From: Paraburkholderia sp. PREW-6R
GTDB taxonomy: Bacteria; Pseudomonadota; Gammaproteobacteria; Burkholderiales; Burkholderiaceae
Direction: 5' to 3'
Length of the DNA: 64,000 nucleotides
Assembly: GCF_039621805.1 (NCBI RefSeq)
Contig: NZ_CP155074.1
Location: forward strand, 682,001-746,000
Part shown: positions 54,492 to 63,657 of the stretch, piece after piece
Numbering within the stretch: the stretch's first letter is position 1
Layout of the letters: each line of letters starts with the position of its first letter
Program-made: the position numbers and the translations under genes
The notes under the pieces: generated by a model
Told to the model about the DNA's origin: nothing
The model's input: only the letters and a program-made list of their open reading frames with translations
Database searches by the model: none

Positions 54492-54521
54492 TTGACAACA
54501 ATTGTTGCCTAGCGTTATAAA
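54492..54521 (+). promoter_or_regulatory. Sigma-70 promoter with operator for the aminotransferase operon
   Basis: TTGACA (54492-54497) and TATAAA (54516-54521) are 18 bases apart, close to consensus. The perfect 12-bp palindrome CAACAATTGTTG (54496-54507) overlaps the -35 and spacer, a typical repressor position. The same motif occurs before the RpiR gene. Confidence 0.7.
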
Positions 54522-54659
54522 GACGTATCGATCGTTGAGGCGCTACGGCGATTCGCGTCTGGCGTGCGCATGGCAGTCAGGGCGCTGGCATCGAAAACCC
54601 GCTGACGCGTATCGAAGCGCTTTGCAAAAACCGCACTTTTACACAGGAATCGGCAACGC

Positions 54660-55988
54660 ATGTCCACTGTCTTCCATCGTTCTCCGAAGCAATCGCTGCC
54701 GCTCGCGGTCGCGGGCGACGGTATCGAGATCATCGACTCCGCGGGCAAGCGGTATATCGACGCGTCCGGCGGCGCCGCCGTGTCATGCCTCGGCCACAGC
54801 AATCAGCGCGTGATCGACGCGATCAAACAGCAAGCCCAGGCGCTGCCCTATGCGCACACATCGTTCTTTACGACCGAACCCGCGGAAACGCTCGCGGATC
54901 ATCTGGTGGCGAACGCGCCGCAAGGGCTCGAACATGTGTATTTCGTATCCGGCGGATCGGAGGCGATCGAGGCGGCGCTGAAACTCGCGCGTCAGTATTT
55001 CGTGGAGAAAGGCGAGCCGCAGCGCCGCCACTTCATCGCCCGCCGGCAGAGCTATCACGGCAATACGTTGGGCGCGCTCGCCATTGGCGGCAACGCGTGG
55101 CGGCGCGAACCGTTCCTGCCGATCCTGATCGAAGCGCATCACGTGAGCCCGTGCTACGCGTATCGCGAGCAGCGTGCGGGTGAAACAGAAGAAGCGTTTG
55201 CGCAGCGTCTCGCCGACGAACTCGAACAGAAAATCCTCGAACTCGGTGCCGATTCGGTGGCGGCGTTCGTTGCCGAAACGGTGGTGGGCGCAACGGCAGG
55301 CGCAGTGCCGCCGGTGCGCGAATATTTCCGCAAAATTCGCGCGGTGTGCGATCACTATGGTGTCTTGCTGATTCTCGACGAGATCATGTCGGGCATGGGC
55401 CGCACCGGCTATCTGTACGCGTGCGAAGAGGACGGCGTCGCGCCGGACCTGCTCACCATTGCCAAGGGGCTGGGCGCGGGCTATCAGCCGATCGGCGCGA
55501 CGCTCGTGAGCGAGCGGATCTATCGGACGATTGTCAGCGGCTCCGGATTTTTTCAGCACGGCCACACGTATGTCGGTCATGCCACCGCCTGCGCTGCCGC
55601 GCTCGCGGTGCAACGCGTGATTGCCGAAGACAAACTGCTCGCCAACGTGCAGGCGCGCGGCGAGCAATTACGCGCCCGGTTGCGCGGGCACTACGCGCAG
55701 CATCCGCATATCGGCGACGTGCGCGGCCGCGGACTGTTCGTCGGCGTCGAGCTGGTGAATGACCGCGTGAGCAAAAGGCCATTCGACCCGGCGCTGAAAC
55801 TGCACGCGGCGATCCGTCGCGAAGCATTCGCGCGCGGCCTGATGGTGTACCCGATGGGCGGCACGGTGGACGGCAGGATCGGCGATCATGTGCTGCTCGC
55901 GCCGCCGTTCATCTGCACTGCGCGCGATATCGACGAGATCGTCAGCCGGCTCGCCGATGCAATCGAGAGCGCGCTGGCTGCCATTTGA
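54660..55988 (+). CDS. Class III PLP-dependent aminotransferase
   Basis: The 442-residue protein has the fold-type I class III features: VYFVSGGSEAIEAALKLARQ, RRQSYHGNTLGALAIGGN, the PLP-ring Asp240 in LILDEIMSGMGRTGYL, and Schiff-base Lys269 in LLTIAKGLGAGYQPIGA. It should transfer an amino group from an omega-amino acid, diamine or similar donor to a keto acid. The specific donor is unknown. It starts a unit with the CMD-family gene 35 bases downstream, and probably answers to the upstream RpiR regulator. Confidence 0.92.
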   Translation: MSTVFHRSPKQSLPLAVAGDGIEIIDSAGKRYIDASGGAAVSCLGHSNQRVIDAIKQQAQALPYAHTSFFTTEPAETLADHLVANAPQGLEHVYFVSGGSEAIEAALKLARQYFVEKGEPQRRHFIARRQSYHGNTLGALAIGGNAWRREPFLPILIEAHHVSPCYAYREQRAGETEEAFAQRLADELEQKILELGADSVAAFVAETVVGATAGAVPPVREYFRKIRAVCDHYGVLLILDEIMSGMGRTGYLYACEEDGVAPDLLTIAKGLGAGYQPIGATLVSERIYRTIVSGSGFFQHGHTYVGHATACAAALAVQRVIAEDKLLANVQARGEQLRARLRGHYAQHPHIGDVRGRGLFVGVELVNDRVSKRPFDPALKLHAAIRREAFARGLMVYPMGGTVDGRIGDHVLLAPPFICTARDIDEIVSRLADAIESALAAI

Positions 55989-56023
55989 AGCATCCGACAT
56001 CACGACACCACACGAGACACCTC

Positions 56024-56578
56024 ATGACCGACCGCCTGCCTCACTTCGATCCCGCCACCGCCACGCCCGAGCAACTGTCGGTGCTCGACGAGATTCTGGC
56101 CGGCCCGCGCGGCAATCTGGATGGGCCTTTTCTCGGTTGGATCCATAGCCCGGAACTGGCGCAGCATGCGCAGCGCCTCGGCGCGTTTTGCCGCTACGAG
56201 ACCGGCTTGCCGCTGCGCCTGTCCGAACTGGCCATTCTGGTGACGGCCGCGCGTTGGCGGGCGCAGGCCGAATGGCACATCCACTATCCGATCGCGCTGC
56301 GAGCCGGGCTCACGCAAGCGGACGCGGAGGCGATCCGCGCTGGACGTCGCCCCGATTTCGCGGACACGGACAACGCGTTGGTCTACGACTTCGCAAGCGA
56401 GCTTTACGAGACGCAACGTGTGTCCGATGCGACCTATGCCAAGGCGGTCGAGCGCTTCGGCCATCAGGTCGTGATCAACCTCGTGGGACTGCTCGGCTAC
56501 TACGCGCTCGTGGCCATGACGCTGAACGTCTTTGGCATGCGGGCGGCGGGGCAGGAGAGTCTGCCGTTCCCGGAATGA
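56024..56578 (+). CDS. Carboxymuconolactone decarboxylase-family protein
   Basis: The 184-residue helical protein belongs to the CMD/AhpD-like family: LSELAILVTAARWRAQAEWH, IHYPIALRAGLTQADAEAIR, and VINLVGLLGYYALVAMTLNV. It lacks the CxxC pair of AhpD-type peroxidases, which argues against peroxide reduction and for a decarboxylase-type or other role. The ATG at 56024 follows the aminotransferase by 35 bases, so both are probably one transcript. Confidence 0.85.
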   Translation: MTDRLPHFDPATATPEQLSVLDEILAGPRGNLDGPFLGWIHSPELAQHAQRLGAFCRYETGLPLRLSELAILVTAARWRAQAEWHIHYPIALRAGLTQADAEAIRAGRRPDFADTDNALVYDFASELYETQRVSDATYAKAVERFGHQVVINLVGLLGYYALVAMTLNVFGMRAAGQESLPFPE

Positions 56579-56854
56579 CGGGTGAGTTGTCGCTGCTTTT
56601 ACGCCGACCTGTTCGGCCCGCTTTTTGCTGAGTGCTCGCTTCGGGCGCAATGGAAGGTCTGTTCACGCTATCGCTGACACCGTCACGACGCTGGAACACG
56701 GATGCGCCTATGATGAGGTTCGGTCCATGCCCACGTCTGCTGCGCGGCGCCACGGAGACGACCGATGCCAATACCGCGGAAGATCCGGGCGGGACCGCTG
56801 CGGCGGCATCAAAGGGTTGTAAGCGAGCGAAGCAGAACACAACTGGAGAGAGCG

Positions 56855-57280
56855 ATGAAGCGCAAGGCATCAGCAGTCTGGCAAGGCGGTCTGCAAGACG
56901 GCAAGGGCTCGATTTCCACCGACAGCGGTGTCCTCAAGGACACGCAATACTCGTTTTCGACACGCTTTGCGGACGGCATCGGCACGAATCCCGAAGAGCT
57001 GATTGCGGCGGCGCACGCAGGATGCTTTTCGATGGCGCTGTCGGCGGAACTGGGCAAGGCCGGCATCACGCCGGAGCGTATCGGCACGACGGCCACGGTC
57101 ACGCTGGACAAGGAAGGTGGCGGCTTTGCGATCACCGCTGTGCATCTGGATGTAGCCGTCAAGATTCCGGGCGGCGACAAGGCCGCATTCGACAAAGCCA
57201 CGGCTGACGCCAAGGCGGGTTGTCCGGTGTCGAAGGTGCTGAATGCGACGATCACAATGGATGCGAAACTCGAAACGTGA
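56855..57280 (+). CDS. osmC: OsmC-family peroxide-resistance protein
   Basis: The 141-residue protein has the OsmC/Ohr fold with both redox cysteines: the first in AAAHAGCFSMALSAEL and the second in DAKAGCPVSKVLN. It begins MKRKASAVWQGGLQDGKG, as OsmC proteins do. It reduces organic or hydrogen peroxides in the cytoplasm. TGGAGAGAG precedes ATG 56855. It stands alone 276 bases after the CMD-family gene, so it probably has its own promoter. Confidence 0.93.
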   Translation: MKRKASAVWQGGLQDGKGSISTDSGVLKDTQYSFSTRFADGIGTNPEELIAAAHAGCFSMALSAELGKAGITPERIGTTATVTLDKEGGGFAITAVHLDVAVKIPGGDKAAFDKATADAKAGCPVSKVLNATITMDAKLET

Positions 57281-57343
57281 TCTGGATTGAAGCCGCGATG
57301 CATGCGGCCCGAACGAGGTGATAGAGGTAACAGAGGCAATAGC

Positions 57344-57374
57344 GCCGGCGCGCGGTCCACCTCCGCGCGCCGGC
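57344..57374. terminator. Strong hairpin between convergent osmC and lysR-type genes
   Basis: GCCGGCGCGCGG and CCGCGCGCCGGC form a perfect 12-bp GC stem with a seven-base loop, placed 64 bases after the osmC stop and 29 bases after the stop of the convergent LysR-type gene. It should end transcription from both sides; T-runs are short (TTCCTT on the plus side). Confidence 0.6.
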
Positions 57375-57402
57375 TTCCTTGCGTGGCCGTGCTGCGGCAG
57401 CG

Positions 57403-58302
57403 TTATCCGACTTTCGCAAGACGATTGGGCGCGGTGTGCGTGGCGGCCGCGCCGTTCGACATGGATTCACGCACGTGGCGCGCGAACTCCTGAGCTACCG
57501 GCTGCACCGTGGCCGGCAATCGCAGGCAGATCGCGAACGACGGCAGCGCAGGCAAGCGCACCGCATGCGGCGCGACGATCTCCAGGTCGGACGGTACGGT
57601 CGAGACCAGCCAGGTCGTGACGGCGAGGCCCGCCCGCACCGTGGCGGCTGTGGCTTCAATGTTGCCGCTCTCGAACACCGTGCGCCAAGGTATGCCTTCT
57701 TTCGCGAGCGCGCCCAGCACCACCGGGCGGAACGCGCAGCGTTCGTCCACCATCGAAAGCGGCAGCGGTCGTTTCTGCCACGCGTCGCTGCCACGGCCGT
57801 TCACCCACACCAGGGGTTCGACGCGGATTACTTCGCCGTGCGCTTCGTCCGCCACGTACTCGACGAGCGACACGTCGACGCGCCCCGTGTTCACCGCCTC
57901 GTTCAGTTCCGGTGACGCGGCGCATACGAGCGAAATCTCAACCTGCGGGTGCGCTTCGGCAAACGCTTTCATCGCAGGCGCGAGCGGCGTGACCAGATCG
58001 TAGGGCACACCCACGCGCAGGCTGCCGTGCAACGGCTGGGCAGTCGCGTCGTCCCAGATTTCGTCGTTCAAGCGCAGTAGCTGCCGCGCCTTGACGAGAA
58101 ACTGCTCGCCTTGGCGTGACAGTTCGAGCTTGCGCGTCTTCCGGACGAACAGCAGGCAATCGAGCGTGTCTTCGAGGCGTTTCACCTGCTGGCTGACCGC
58201 GCCTTGTGTCATGTGCAGCAGATTGGCGGCGACCGTCATGCTCGCATTGTCGGCGACGGTCACGAAGGTGCGGATCAGGTTGAGGTCGAGGTTTCGGGTC
58301 AT
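57403..58302 (-). CDS. LysR-family transcriptional regulator
   Basis: The 299-residue protein has the LysR winged helix (1-65: LNLIRTFVTVADNASMTVAA, MTQGAVSQQVKRLEDTLDCL) and the two-lobed co-inducer domain (about 90-290: LRVGVPYDLVTPLAPAMKAF). It is divergent from a LysE exporter gene 102 bases away, the classical LysR/target layout. ATG 58302 matches the family start; the frame is open far upstream without similarity. It may control the lysE-cupin pair in response to an amino acid. Confidence 0.9.
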   Translation of the reverse strand: MTRNLDLNLIRTFVTVADNASMTVAANLLHMTQGAVSQQVKRLEDTLDCLLFVRKTRKLELSRQGEQFLVKARQLLRLNDEIWDDATAQPLHGSLRVGVPYDLVTPLAPAMKAFAEAHPQVEISLVCAASPELNEAVNTGRVDVSLVEYVADEAHGEVIRVEPLVWVNGRGSDAWQKRPLPLSMVDERCAFRPVVLGALAKEGIPWRTVFESGNIEATAATVRAGLAVTTWLVSTVPSDLEIVAPHAVRLPALPSFAICLRLPATVQPVAQEFARHVRESMSNGAAATHTAPNRLAKVG

Positions 58303-58311
58303 GGACGCATT

Positions 58312-58332
58312 ATGCAGGTTAATGTGTTGCAT
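58312..58332. promoter_or_regulatory. Candidate LysR-type operator
   Basis: ATGCAG (58312-58317) and TTGCAT (58327-58332) are inverted around nine bases, five of six positions pairing, with the T-N11-A form typical of LysR-type recognition sites. It lies ten bases upstream of the regulator ATG and within the divergent promoter of the lysE-like gene. Confidence 0.5.
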
Positions 58333-58403
58333 CATCATTATTGGCTTTTGTGATGCGTAGCGACTGCCTATAGTGGGCGATCCGTTTCTCCTGAACGCAT
58401 CCG

Positions 58404-58994
58404 ATGACTTCGATTTTGCCCCTCGTTCTGTTCGTCGCCGTCGCGACGGCCACACCCGGCGGCGCGACCACGCTTGCCACCGCGTCGGGCGCGCGCTTTG
58501 GCTTCGCGCGCTCGATTCCGCTCGTATTGGGCATTGCCGTCGGTCTCTCGCTGCTCGCCGCCGTCGCGGCGCTCGGCCTTGGCAGCCTGTTGCGGGCAAG
58601 GCCCGCGCTGCAGACGGGCGCCAAGGTGGCAGGCACCGCCTATCTGCTGTGGCTTGCGTGGCGCATTGGGCGAAGCGGTCCGCCGGACGGGGGCAACGGG
58701 CCCGCGCGACCCGTCACGCTCGGGCAAGGCGTCCTGCTGCTATGGCTTAACCCGAAGAGCTGGGCAATGACGGTTGGCGCGACGGCCTCGTTTGCAACGC
58801 TTGCGAGCAGCGCGAGCCGGCTCGCCGTGGTGCTTGGCGTGGCATTCGGCACGGCTGCGTGTGCGTCGCTGATGCTGTGGTGCGCGCTCGGCGTGCTGCT
58901 TGCCCGACAGCTGCGGACCGCGCGGCATTGGCGCATCCTGAACCTCGTAATGGGCGTGCTGCTCGCCGCTTCCATCATTCCTGCGTGGAGATAA
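58404..58994 (+). CDS. LysE-family amino-acid exporter
   Basis: The 196-residue membrane protein has about six hydrophobic segments and the LysE/RhtB start LPLVLFVAVATATPGGATTL with the conserved ATPG, plus LWLNPKSWAMTVGATASF (the NPK motif). Members export amino acids or analogues. It is divergent from a LysR regulator and is followed three bases later by a cupin gene, so the two are probably one operon. Confidence 0.92.
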   Translation: MTSILPLVLFVAVATATPGGATTLATASGARFGFARSIPLVLGIAVGLSLLAAVAALGLGSLLRARPALQTGAKVAGTAYLLWLAWRIGRSGPPDGGNGPARPVTLGQGVLLLWLNPKSWAMTVGATASFATLASSASRLAVVLGVAFGTAACASLMLWCALGVLLARQLRTARHWRILNLVMGVLLAASIIPAWR

Positions 58995-58997
58995 AAA

Positions 58998-59384
58998 ATG
59001 TCTGTCTATCCATTTGCCGAGTCGTTCGATCTGGACACCGCCTTTGCGGAGGTGTCGGAGTACTGGTCGCCGAAAGTCGTCGCGCAGGTCAACGACCAGT
59101 ACGTGAAGATTGCCAAGGTGCGTGGTCAACTTGTGTGGCACGACCATGCGCACGAGGACGAAATGTTTTACGTCGTGCGGGGGCATCTGAAGATCGAGTA
59201 TGAAGGCGGTCGCGTGGTGGATTTGCCTGCCGGGTCAATGCATGTGGTGCGACGAGGCACCTTGCACAACCCGGTGGCGGAGAGCGAGTGCTGGATCGTG
59301 CTGATCGAGCCCGTGCAGACAAAACATACGGGCGACGTTCAGTCGCCGTTGACGAGGAGCATTGACGAGCAGCTACGGGCATAG
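58998..59384 (+). CDS. Cupin-domain protein
   Basis: The 128-residue single-domain cupin has the metal motif WHDHAHEDEMFYVVRGHLKI (His, His, Glu ligands) and the second His in RRGTLHNP. Small cupins of this kind may bind a metal and act as sensors, isomerases or dioxygenase-like enzymes; no activity can be fixed. It begins three bases after the lysE stop, so the products probably act together, with the exporter removing what the cupin senses or makes. Confidence 0.88.
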   Translation: MSVYPFAESFDLDTAFAEVSEYWSPKVVAQVNDQYVKIAKVRGQLVWHDHAHEDEMFYVVRGHLKIEYEGGRVVDLPAGSMHVVRRGTLHNPVAESECWIVLIEPVQTKHTGDVQSPLTRSIDEQLRA

Positions 59385-60046
59385 GCGCAGGCAGCAGGAT
59401 CGTTCAGGCTGAGCTCCCACCGTCTGCGTCTCTTGCTGCCTTCAGGAACCGCGTAAGCGACAGCAACACCAGATTAATGCTGCGGTGCTCACATCGAGCG
59501 GGTGCTCGACCGCTACGGTGACGCTGCATTGCAGCGGGCGGTTTGTGCGGTTCAAGAAGTGGAGTGCATATAGACGATTTCAGAGCTGCTGCTGGAATTT
59601 ATCGAGTATTTTCATTCGCGATCCAATGATGGACGGTTGGATTTACCGATGATCCCTTTGTTCACAGGTAATTTCAAATATCCCGGCCGCACGCAACAAG
59701 ATTTAATAAACCGTAATAACTTTTCAGTCAGCATTTAGATATGGTTGAGAAAGGTCAGCGTTCTCCGGAATGCGGTGGGAGCGTCGACAGTAACTCTTGC
59801 GATCGTGCAGTGCCGCACGGGGGCAAGGCCTGGCATAGGTTGCCGCTTTTTCCGCAAGTTTTATCGCTGCGCGTGTTGTGCAGTGCTTATCGCTGCAGTG
59901 AAAACGGTATCAATTAAAAATTGCTTGCCGGCATTAATTTCGATTGATAATCTGGCGTTTCATTTGGAGTTTCCTTCCGTGGGTCGGATGTCGAGAAGCG
60001 TGGCGCAATGACTTAATGAGTTCATCGGGTTGAGTGGGGGATTGAA
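59385..60046. other. Long gap with possible decayed coding sequence
   Basis: About 660 bases without a supported gene, getting AT-rich from 59640 on (AATTTCAAATATC, AAGATTTAATAAACCGTAAT). A 27-codon piece at 59490-59573 reads HIERVLDRYGDAALQRAV and ends at TAG without a start, and another frame at about 59590-59720 reads LLLEFIEYFHSRSNDGRLDL. They might be remains of an old gene or transposase, but neither is convincing. Confidence 0.35.
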
Positions 60047-60319
60047 ATGCTGACAGCGACTGTTGACACGATGCAGACCCCGCCGCCCGGAACCTTTAAC
60101 GTCGGCGATGTGGTGACAATCAAGGAAGGAGGCCCGCGGATGACGGTGACTTACGCGGGGCCGGTGGCCTTGAATCCCGGTGACTGGCTCGTTTGCGAAT
60201 GGTTCGACGAGCACGGCGAACTGCGCCGCGAGATGTTCGCCCCTGCCAGTGTGCAGGCGGAGCCGCGCTCCATCCCTGCTGCCTCGGTTTTATGGAACCG
60301 GGTCGGGCGCGCTGCCTGA
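60047..60319 (+). CDS. DUF2158 (YodC-like) small protein
   Basis: The 90-residue protein contains the short beta-barrel-like DUF2158 segment FNVGDVVTIKEGGPRMTVTY, DWLVCEWFDEHGELRREMFA. This family is widespread and uncharacterised. GTGGGGGATTGAA precedes ATG 60047; an internal ATG at 60071 would give a shorter form. No clear operon partner. Confidence 0.8.
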   Translation: MLTATVDTMQTPPPGTFNVGDVVTIKEGGPRMTVTYAGPVALNPGDWLVCEWFDEHGELRREMFAPASVQAEPRSIPAASVLWNRVGRAA

Positions 60320-60467
60320 CGAATCTGACCTGCCTGCACAAGTTTCCGCCGGCGCTCCCTCGCGTTCGTTGGCTATGGTCTATTGCGCGCTTCTGCGCAA
60401 ACCGTGTTGGACTTGACCCGCTTGCCTGCTGCGGTTCGCCGGAACCCCTGCATTCGTCGCTGACCAG

Positions 60468-60779
60468 CTACCTCTTAGGCCGCTCCTGCGCGGCCGCGCG
60501 CCGCTGCACGCGAATCATCAAAGCCGCCGAAAACGCCCGCATGCGCACCACCTTCCGGTTTTCCACGACTTCGCCCGCAATGGCCGGCGGCGGGTTCGGC
60601 TGCAGCGACCAGTAGAGTGCGAGCAGCCAGCCGAAACCGGTCCAGCCGAGACAGGCATTGAATAGCGCGAGCGTCAGCACGTCGTGACGCTTGCGGCGGT
60701 CCGCGAGAATGGCAGGCAGGAAGTAGAGCGCCAACGCGAGAGCGGCGGCGACAGCCTGAACCAGCACAATGCCCCTCAT
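60468..60779 (-). CDS. Superinfection-immunity-family membrane protein
   Basis: The 103-residue protein has two membrane segments, VQAVAAALALALYFLPAILA and LALFNACLGWTGFGWLLALY, matching the Imm_superinfect family named after a phage T4 membrane protein. In bacteria these are common small membrane proteins and most are not phage genes. ATG 60779 begins the family-like part; the frame is open far upstream because it is the shadow of the M20 peptidase gene. The Arg-rich tail (RVQRRAAAQERPKR) is probably cytoplasmic. Confidence 0.75.
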   Translation of the reverse strand: MRGIVLVQAVAAALALALYFLPAILADRRKRHDVLTLALFNACLGWTGFGWLLALYWSLQPNPPPAIAGEVVENRKVVRMRAFSAALMIRVQRRAAAQERPKR

Positions 60780-61025
60780 GAGCGGCTCCGTGGGGGTGCG
60801 GCGATTGCCGCGATGCGGCAATTGTCGCGCGATTGCCTGCTTTGCGCAGCCTTGTCGCACGCTGTGCAAAGCGGGTGCTGACGGGCAAGCGGCGAAGTCT
60901 CCGATCGTCCGGCGCCGGCATGTCACGCAATGTTCAACAGGCGGGACGCGTGGCGAGGGGTTTAGCCGATCGCCCATCCGGACTATCATGGTCGTTTCCG
61001 ACCACCGACAGCACGGACCGCCACC

Positions 61026-62489
61026 ATGATCTCCGACGACACCACCCAGCAGGTTCAGCGAATCAACCACGACACGCTCCGTGAATTTGTGGACCGCAAG
61101 TGGAACGACGAGATCGTGCCCGCGCTGACGGACTACATTGCAGTGCCCGCCAAAAGCCCGGCGTTCGATCCCGAGTGGGTGAAGAATGGCTACCTGGAGC
61201 GCGTGATTACCGACGCCGCGCAATGGGCCGAGCAGCAGCCCGTGCGCGGCCTGAAGCTCGAAGTCATTCGCCTGCCGGGCCGCACGCCGGTCATCTATTT
61301 CGAAACTGCCGCGACGCGCTCGGGCAGCGAAGAAACCATCGTGCTGTACGGCCACCTCGACAAGCAACCGGAGTTCGACGGCTGGCGCAACGATCTCGGT
61401 CCGTGGACCCCCAAGATGGAGGACGGCAAGCTCTACGGCCGCGGCGGCGCGGACGACGGCTACGCGATCTACGCCAGCATCACCGCGCTCGCCGCGCTGG
61501 ACCAGCAGGGCGTCGAGCGTCCGCGCTGCGTCGGACTGATCGAAACATGCGAGGAGTCGGGCAGCTACGATCTGCTGCCGTACGTCGACGCGTTGCGGGA
61601 GCGGCTCGGCAAAGTGGGGCTCGTCGTGTGCCTCGATTCGGGCGCGGGCAATTACGACCAGTTGTGGCTGACCACGTCGCTGCGCGGCCTCGTCGCCGGC
61701 GATCTGGAAGTTCAGGTGCTCGACGAAGGCATTCACTCTGGCGGCTACGGCGGCATCGCGCCGTCGAGCTTCCGCGTGATGCGCCAACTGTTCGACCGCC
61801 TGGAAGATTCGGCCAACGGCACGCTGCTGCCAAAGGGTTTTCACGTTCAGATTCCCGCCGACCGTCTGCGTGAAGCCGAAGCCACCGCCCGCATTCTCGG
61901 CGACGACGTGTGGAAGAAGCTGCCGTGGGCCTGCGGCGAAAACGGCCGTCAGGTGCTGCCCACCACGACCGATCCGAAAGAAGCATTGCTCAATTCGACG
62001 TGGCGTCCGTCGCTGTCGGTCACGGGCGCGGCCGGTTTGCCCGCGCTCGCCGACGCCGGCAACGTGCTGCGTCCGCGCACCGCGTTCAAGCTGTCGCTGC
62101 GTCTGCCGCCGATGGTCGAAGCCGAGAAGGCGGTGGCCGACCTGAAGGCGCTGCTCGAACTCGATCCGCCGTACAACGCCAAGGTGACGTTCAAGCCGGA
62201 CGCGGGCGCGGCAAGCGGCTGGAACGCGCCCGACCTCGCGCCGTGGCTGGCAACCGCGCTGAACGACGCGTCGCGCCAGCATTACGGCGCGAATGTCGCA
62301 TACATGGGACAAGGCGGCACGATCCCGCTGATGAACGTGCTGAAGGCCGGTTTCCCGAAGTCGCAGTTCATGGTGTGCGGCGTGCTCGGGCCGAAGTCGA
62401 ATGCGCATGGGCCGAACGAGTTCCTGCACGTGCCTTACGGCAAGAAGCTGACCGCCGCCGTGGCCGACGTGATCGCCGCCGCGCCGTGA
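61026..62489 (+). CDS. M20-family metallopeptidase
   Basis: The 487-residue protein has the di-zinc M20 layout: His in ETIVLYGHLDKQPEF, bridging Asp in LYGRGGADDGYAIYA, the catalytic Glu pair in LIETCEESGSYDL, and a dimerisation domain with SGGYGGIAPSSFRVM. The closest type is the carnosinase/CNDP-like dipeptidase group. It hydrolyses a dipeptide or N-acyl amino acid in the cytoplasm. The neighbouring Ldh-type dehydrogenase follows after 58 bases in the same direction. Confidence 0.92.
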   Translation: MISDDTTQQVQRINHDTLREFVDRKWNDEIVPALTDYIAVPAKSPAFDPEWVKNGYLERVITDAAQWAEQQPVRGLKLEVIRLPGRTPVIYFETAATRSGSEETIVLYGHLDKQPEFDGWRNDLGPWTPKMEDGKLYGRGGADDGYAIYASITALAALDQQGVERPRCVGLIETCEESGSYDLLPYVDALRERLGKVGLVVCLDSGAGNYDQLWLTTSLRGLVAGDLEVQVLDEGIHSGGYGGIAPSSFRVMRQLFDRLEDSANGTLLPKGFHVQIPADRLREAEATARILGDDVWKKLPWACGENGRQVLPTTTDPKEALLNSTWRPSLSVTGAAGLPALADAGNVLRPRTAFKLSLRLPPMVEAEKAVADLKALLELDPPYNAKVTFKPDAGAASGWNAPDLAPWLATALNDASRQHYGANVAYMGQGGTIPLMNVLKAGFPKSQFMVCGVLGPKSNAHGPNEFLHVPYGKKLTAAVADVIAAAP

Positions 62490-62547
62490 CCGGCCAGGCC
62501 GTTCGGTATTCATTCCCTTCGCATCCCTCGTGAGGCCTGCTCGCTGA

Positions 62548-63657
62548 ATGACCGATAAACCGACTGTGACTGTTCAACCGGCCCCGTCCCGCATCGCGGC
62601 CGACCAGCTTCATGACTACGTCCGCGCGATATGGGAGCGGGCGGGCAGTTCGCCGCGCGAAGCGGAACTGGTCGCCGATCATCTGGTGGCGGCGAATCTG
62701 ACCGGGCATGATTCGCATGGCGTCGGCATGATCCCGCGCTATGTCGCGTCGCTCGCGGACCGGCAGCTGCAACTGAACCTGCATGCGCAGGTGGTCAAGG
62801 ACGCCGGCGCCGTACTGACTGTCGAAGGCGGTAAAGGCTTCGGACAGGTGGTGGCATTCGAGGCAATGGCGCTGGGCATCGAGCGCGCCAAACGGCTCGG
62901 CATCTGCGCGGTCGGCTTGCGCGGCGCGCATCACATCGGGCGAATCGGTCACTGGGCCGAGCAGTGTGCGCGGGCCGGGCTGGTGTCGTTTCATTTCGTC
63001 AATGTCGCGGGCGATCCGCTCGTCGCGCCGTTTGGTGGCGCGGACCGCCGCATCGGCACGAATCCGTTCTGCGCGGCGTATCCGCGGCCCGGCAAGCCGC
63101 CCCTCGTGCTGGACTTCGCCACGAGCACCGTGGCTTATGGCAAGACGCGGGTCGCCTATAACCAGGGCAAGCATGCGCCGCCTGGCGCACTGATCGATCA
63201 CGAAGGGTATCCCACGCTCGAACCCAGGGTGATGCATGAAGAGCCGTTCGGCTCGCTCACACCGTTTGGCGGCCATAAGGGGTTTGGCCTCGCGGCCATG
63301 TGCGAGATTTTTGGCGGCGCGCTTTCGGGCGGTTTCACCACGCATCAGGGGACGCTTCGCACGACCAGCGCGATCATCAACTGCATGCTGTCGGTCATCA
63401 TCGATCCGGACGCTTTCGACGCGCCGAACGCGCAGGCCGAAGCCGACGCGTTCCTCGACTGGGTGAAGGCGTCGCCTCTCGCGGCGGGCAGCGAGCGGAT
63501 TGACGAGCCAGGCGAGCCAGAGCGCATGACACGCACGCAGCGCGAGGCCGAAGGCATTCCAGTGGACCCGGCCACGTGGCAGCAGATTCATACGGCGGCG
63601 CTGGCCGTTGGCATGAGCGAGGAAGACGCGGCCCGCTGGTCGGCGGCGCTGCGATGA
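62548..63657 (+). CDS. Ldh-family (malate/ureidoglycolate-type) NAD(P)-dependent dehydrogenase
   Basis: The 369-residue protein belongs to the non-Rossmann malate/L-lactate/ureidoglycolate dehydrogenase family: TGHDSHGVGMIPRYVASLA with the catalytic His, LRGAHHIGRIGHWAEQCARA, and GGADRRIGTNPFCAAYPRPG. It oxidises a 2-hydroxy acid, or reduces a keto or imine acid. The substrate is open. It closes a two-gene unit with the M20 peptidase, so it may act on a product of that hydrolysis. A short N-terminal extension (TVTVQPAPS) precedes the fold. Confidence 0.9.
   Translation: MTDKPTVTVQPAPSRIAADQLHDYVRAIWERAGSSPREAELVADHLVAANLTGHDSHGVGMIPRYVASLADRQLQLNLHAQVVKDAGAVLTVEGGKGFGQVVAFEAMALGIERAKRLGICAVGLRGAHHIGRIGHWAEQCARAGLVSFHFVNVAGDPLVAPFGGADRRIGTNPFCAAYPRPGKPPLVLDFATSTVAYGKTRVAYNQGKHAPPGALIDHEGYPTLEPRVMHEEPFGSLTPFGGHKGFGLAAMCEIFGGALSGGFTTHQGTLRTTSAIINCMLSVIIDPDAFDAPNAQAEADAFLDWVKASPLAAGSERIDEPGEPERMTRTQREAEGIPVDPATWQQIHTAALAVGMSEEDAARWSAALR

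Noticed and set aside
57301..58599. Extended LysR-type frame starting at 58599
   Set aside because: The 99 extra codons overlap the divergent lysE-like gene and are unlike the family; ATG 58302 fits LysR N-termini.
59490..59573. 27-codon piece HIERVLDRYGDAALQRAV considered as a transposase remnant
   Set aside because: Too short, no start, and no terminal inverted repeats nearby; I cannot tie it to a transposase family.
60780..62513. Long upstream extension of the superinfection-immunity-family gene to 62513
   Set aside because: The extension is antisense to the M20 peptidase. Only the last 103 codons from ATG 60779 have family-like sequence.
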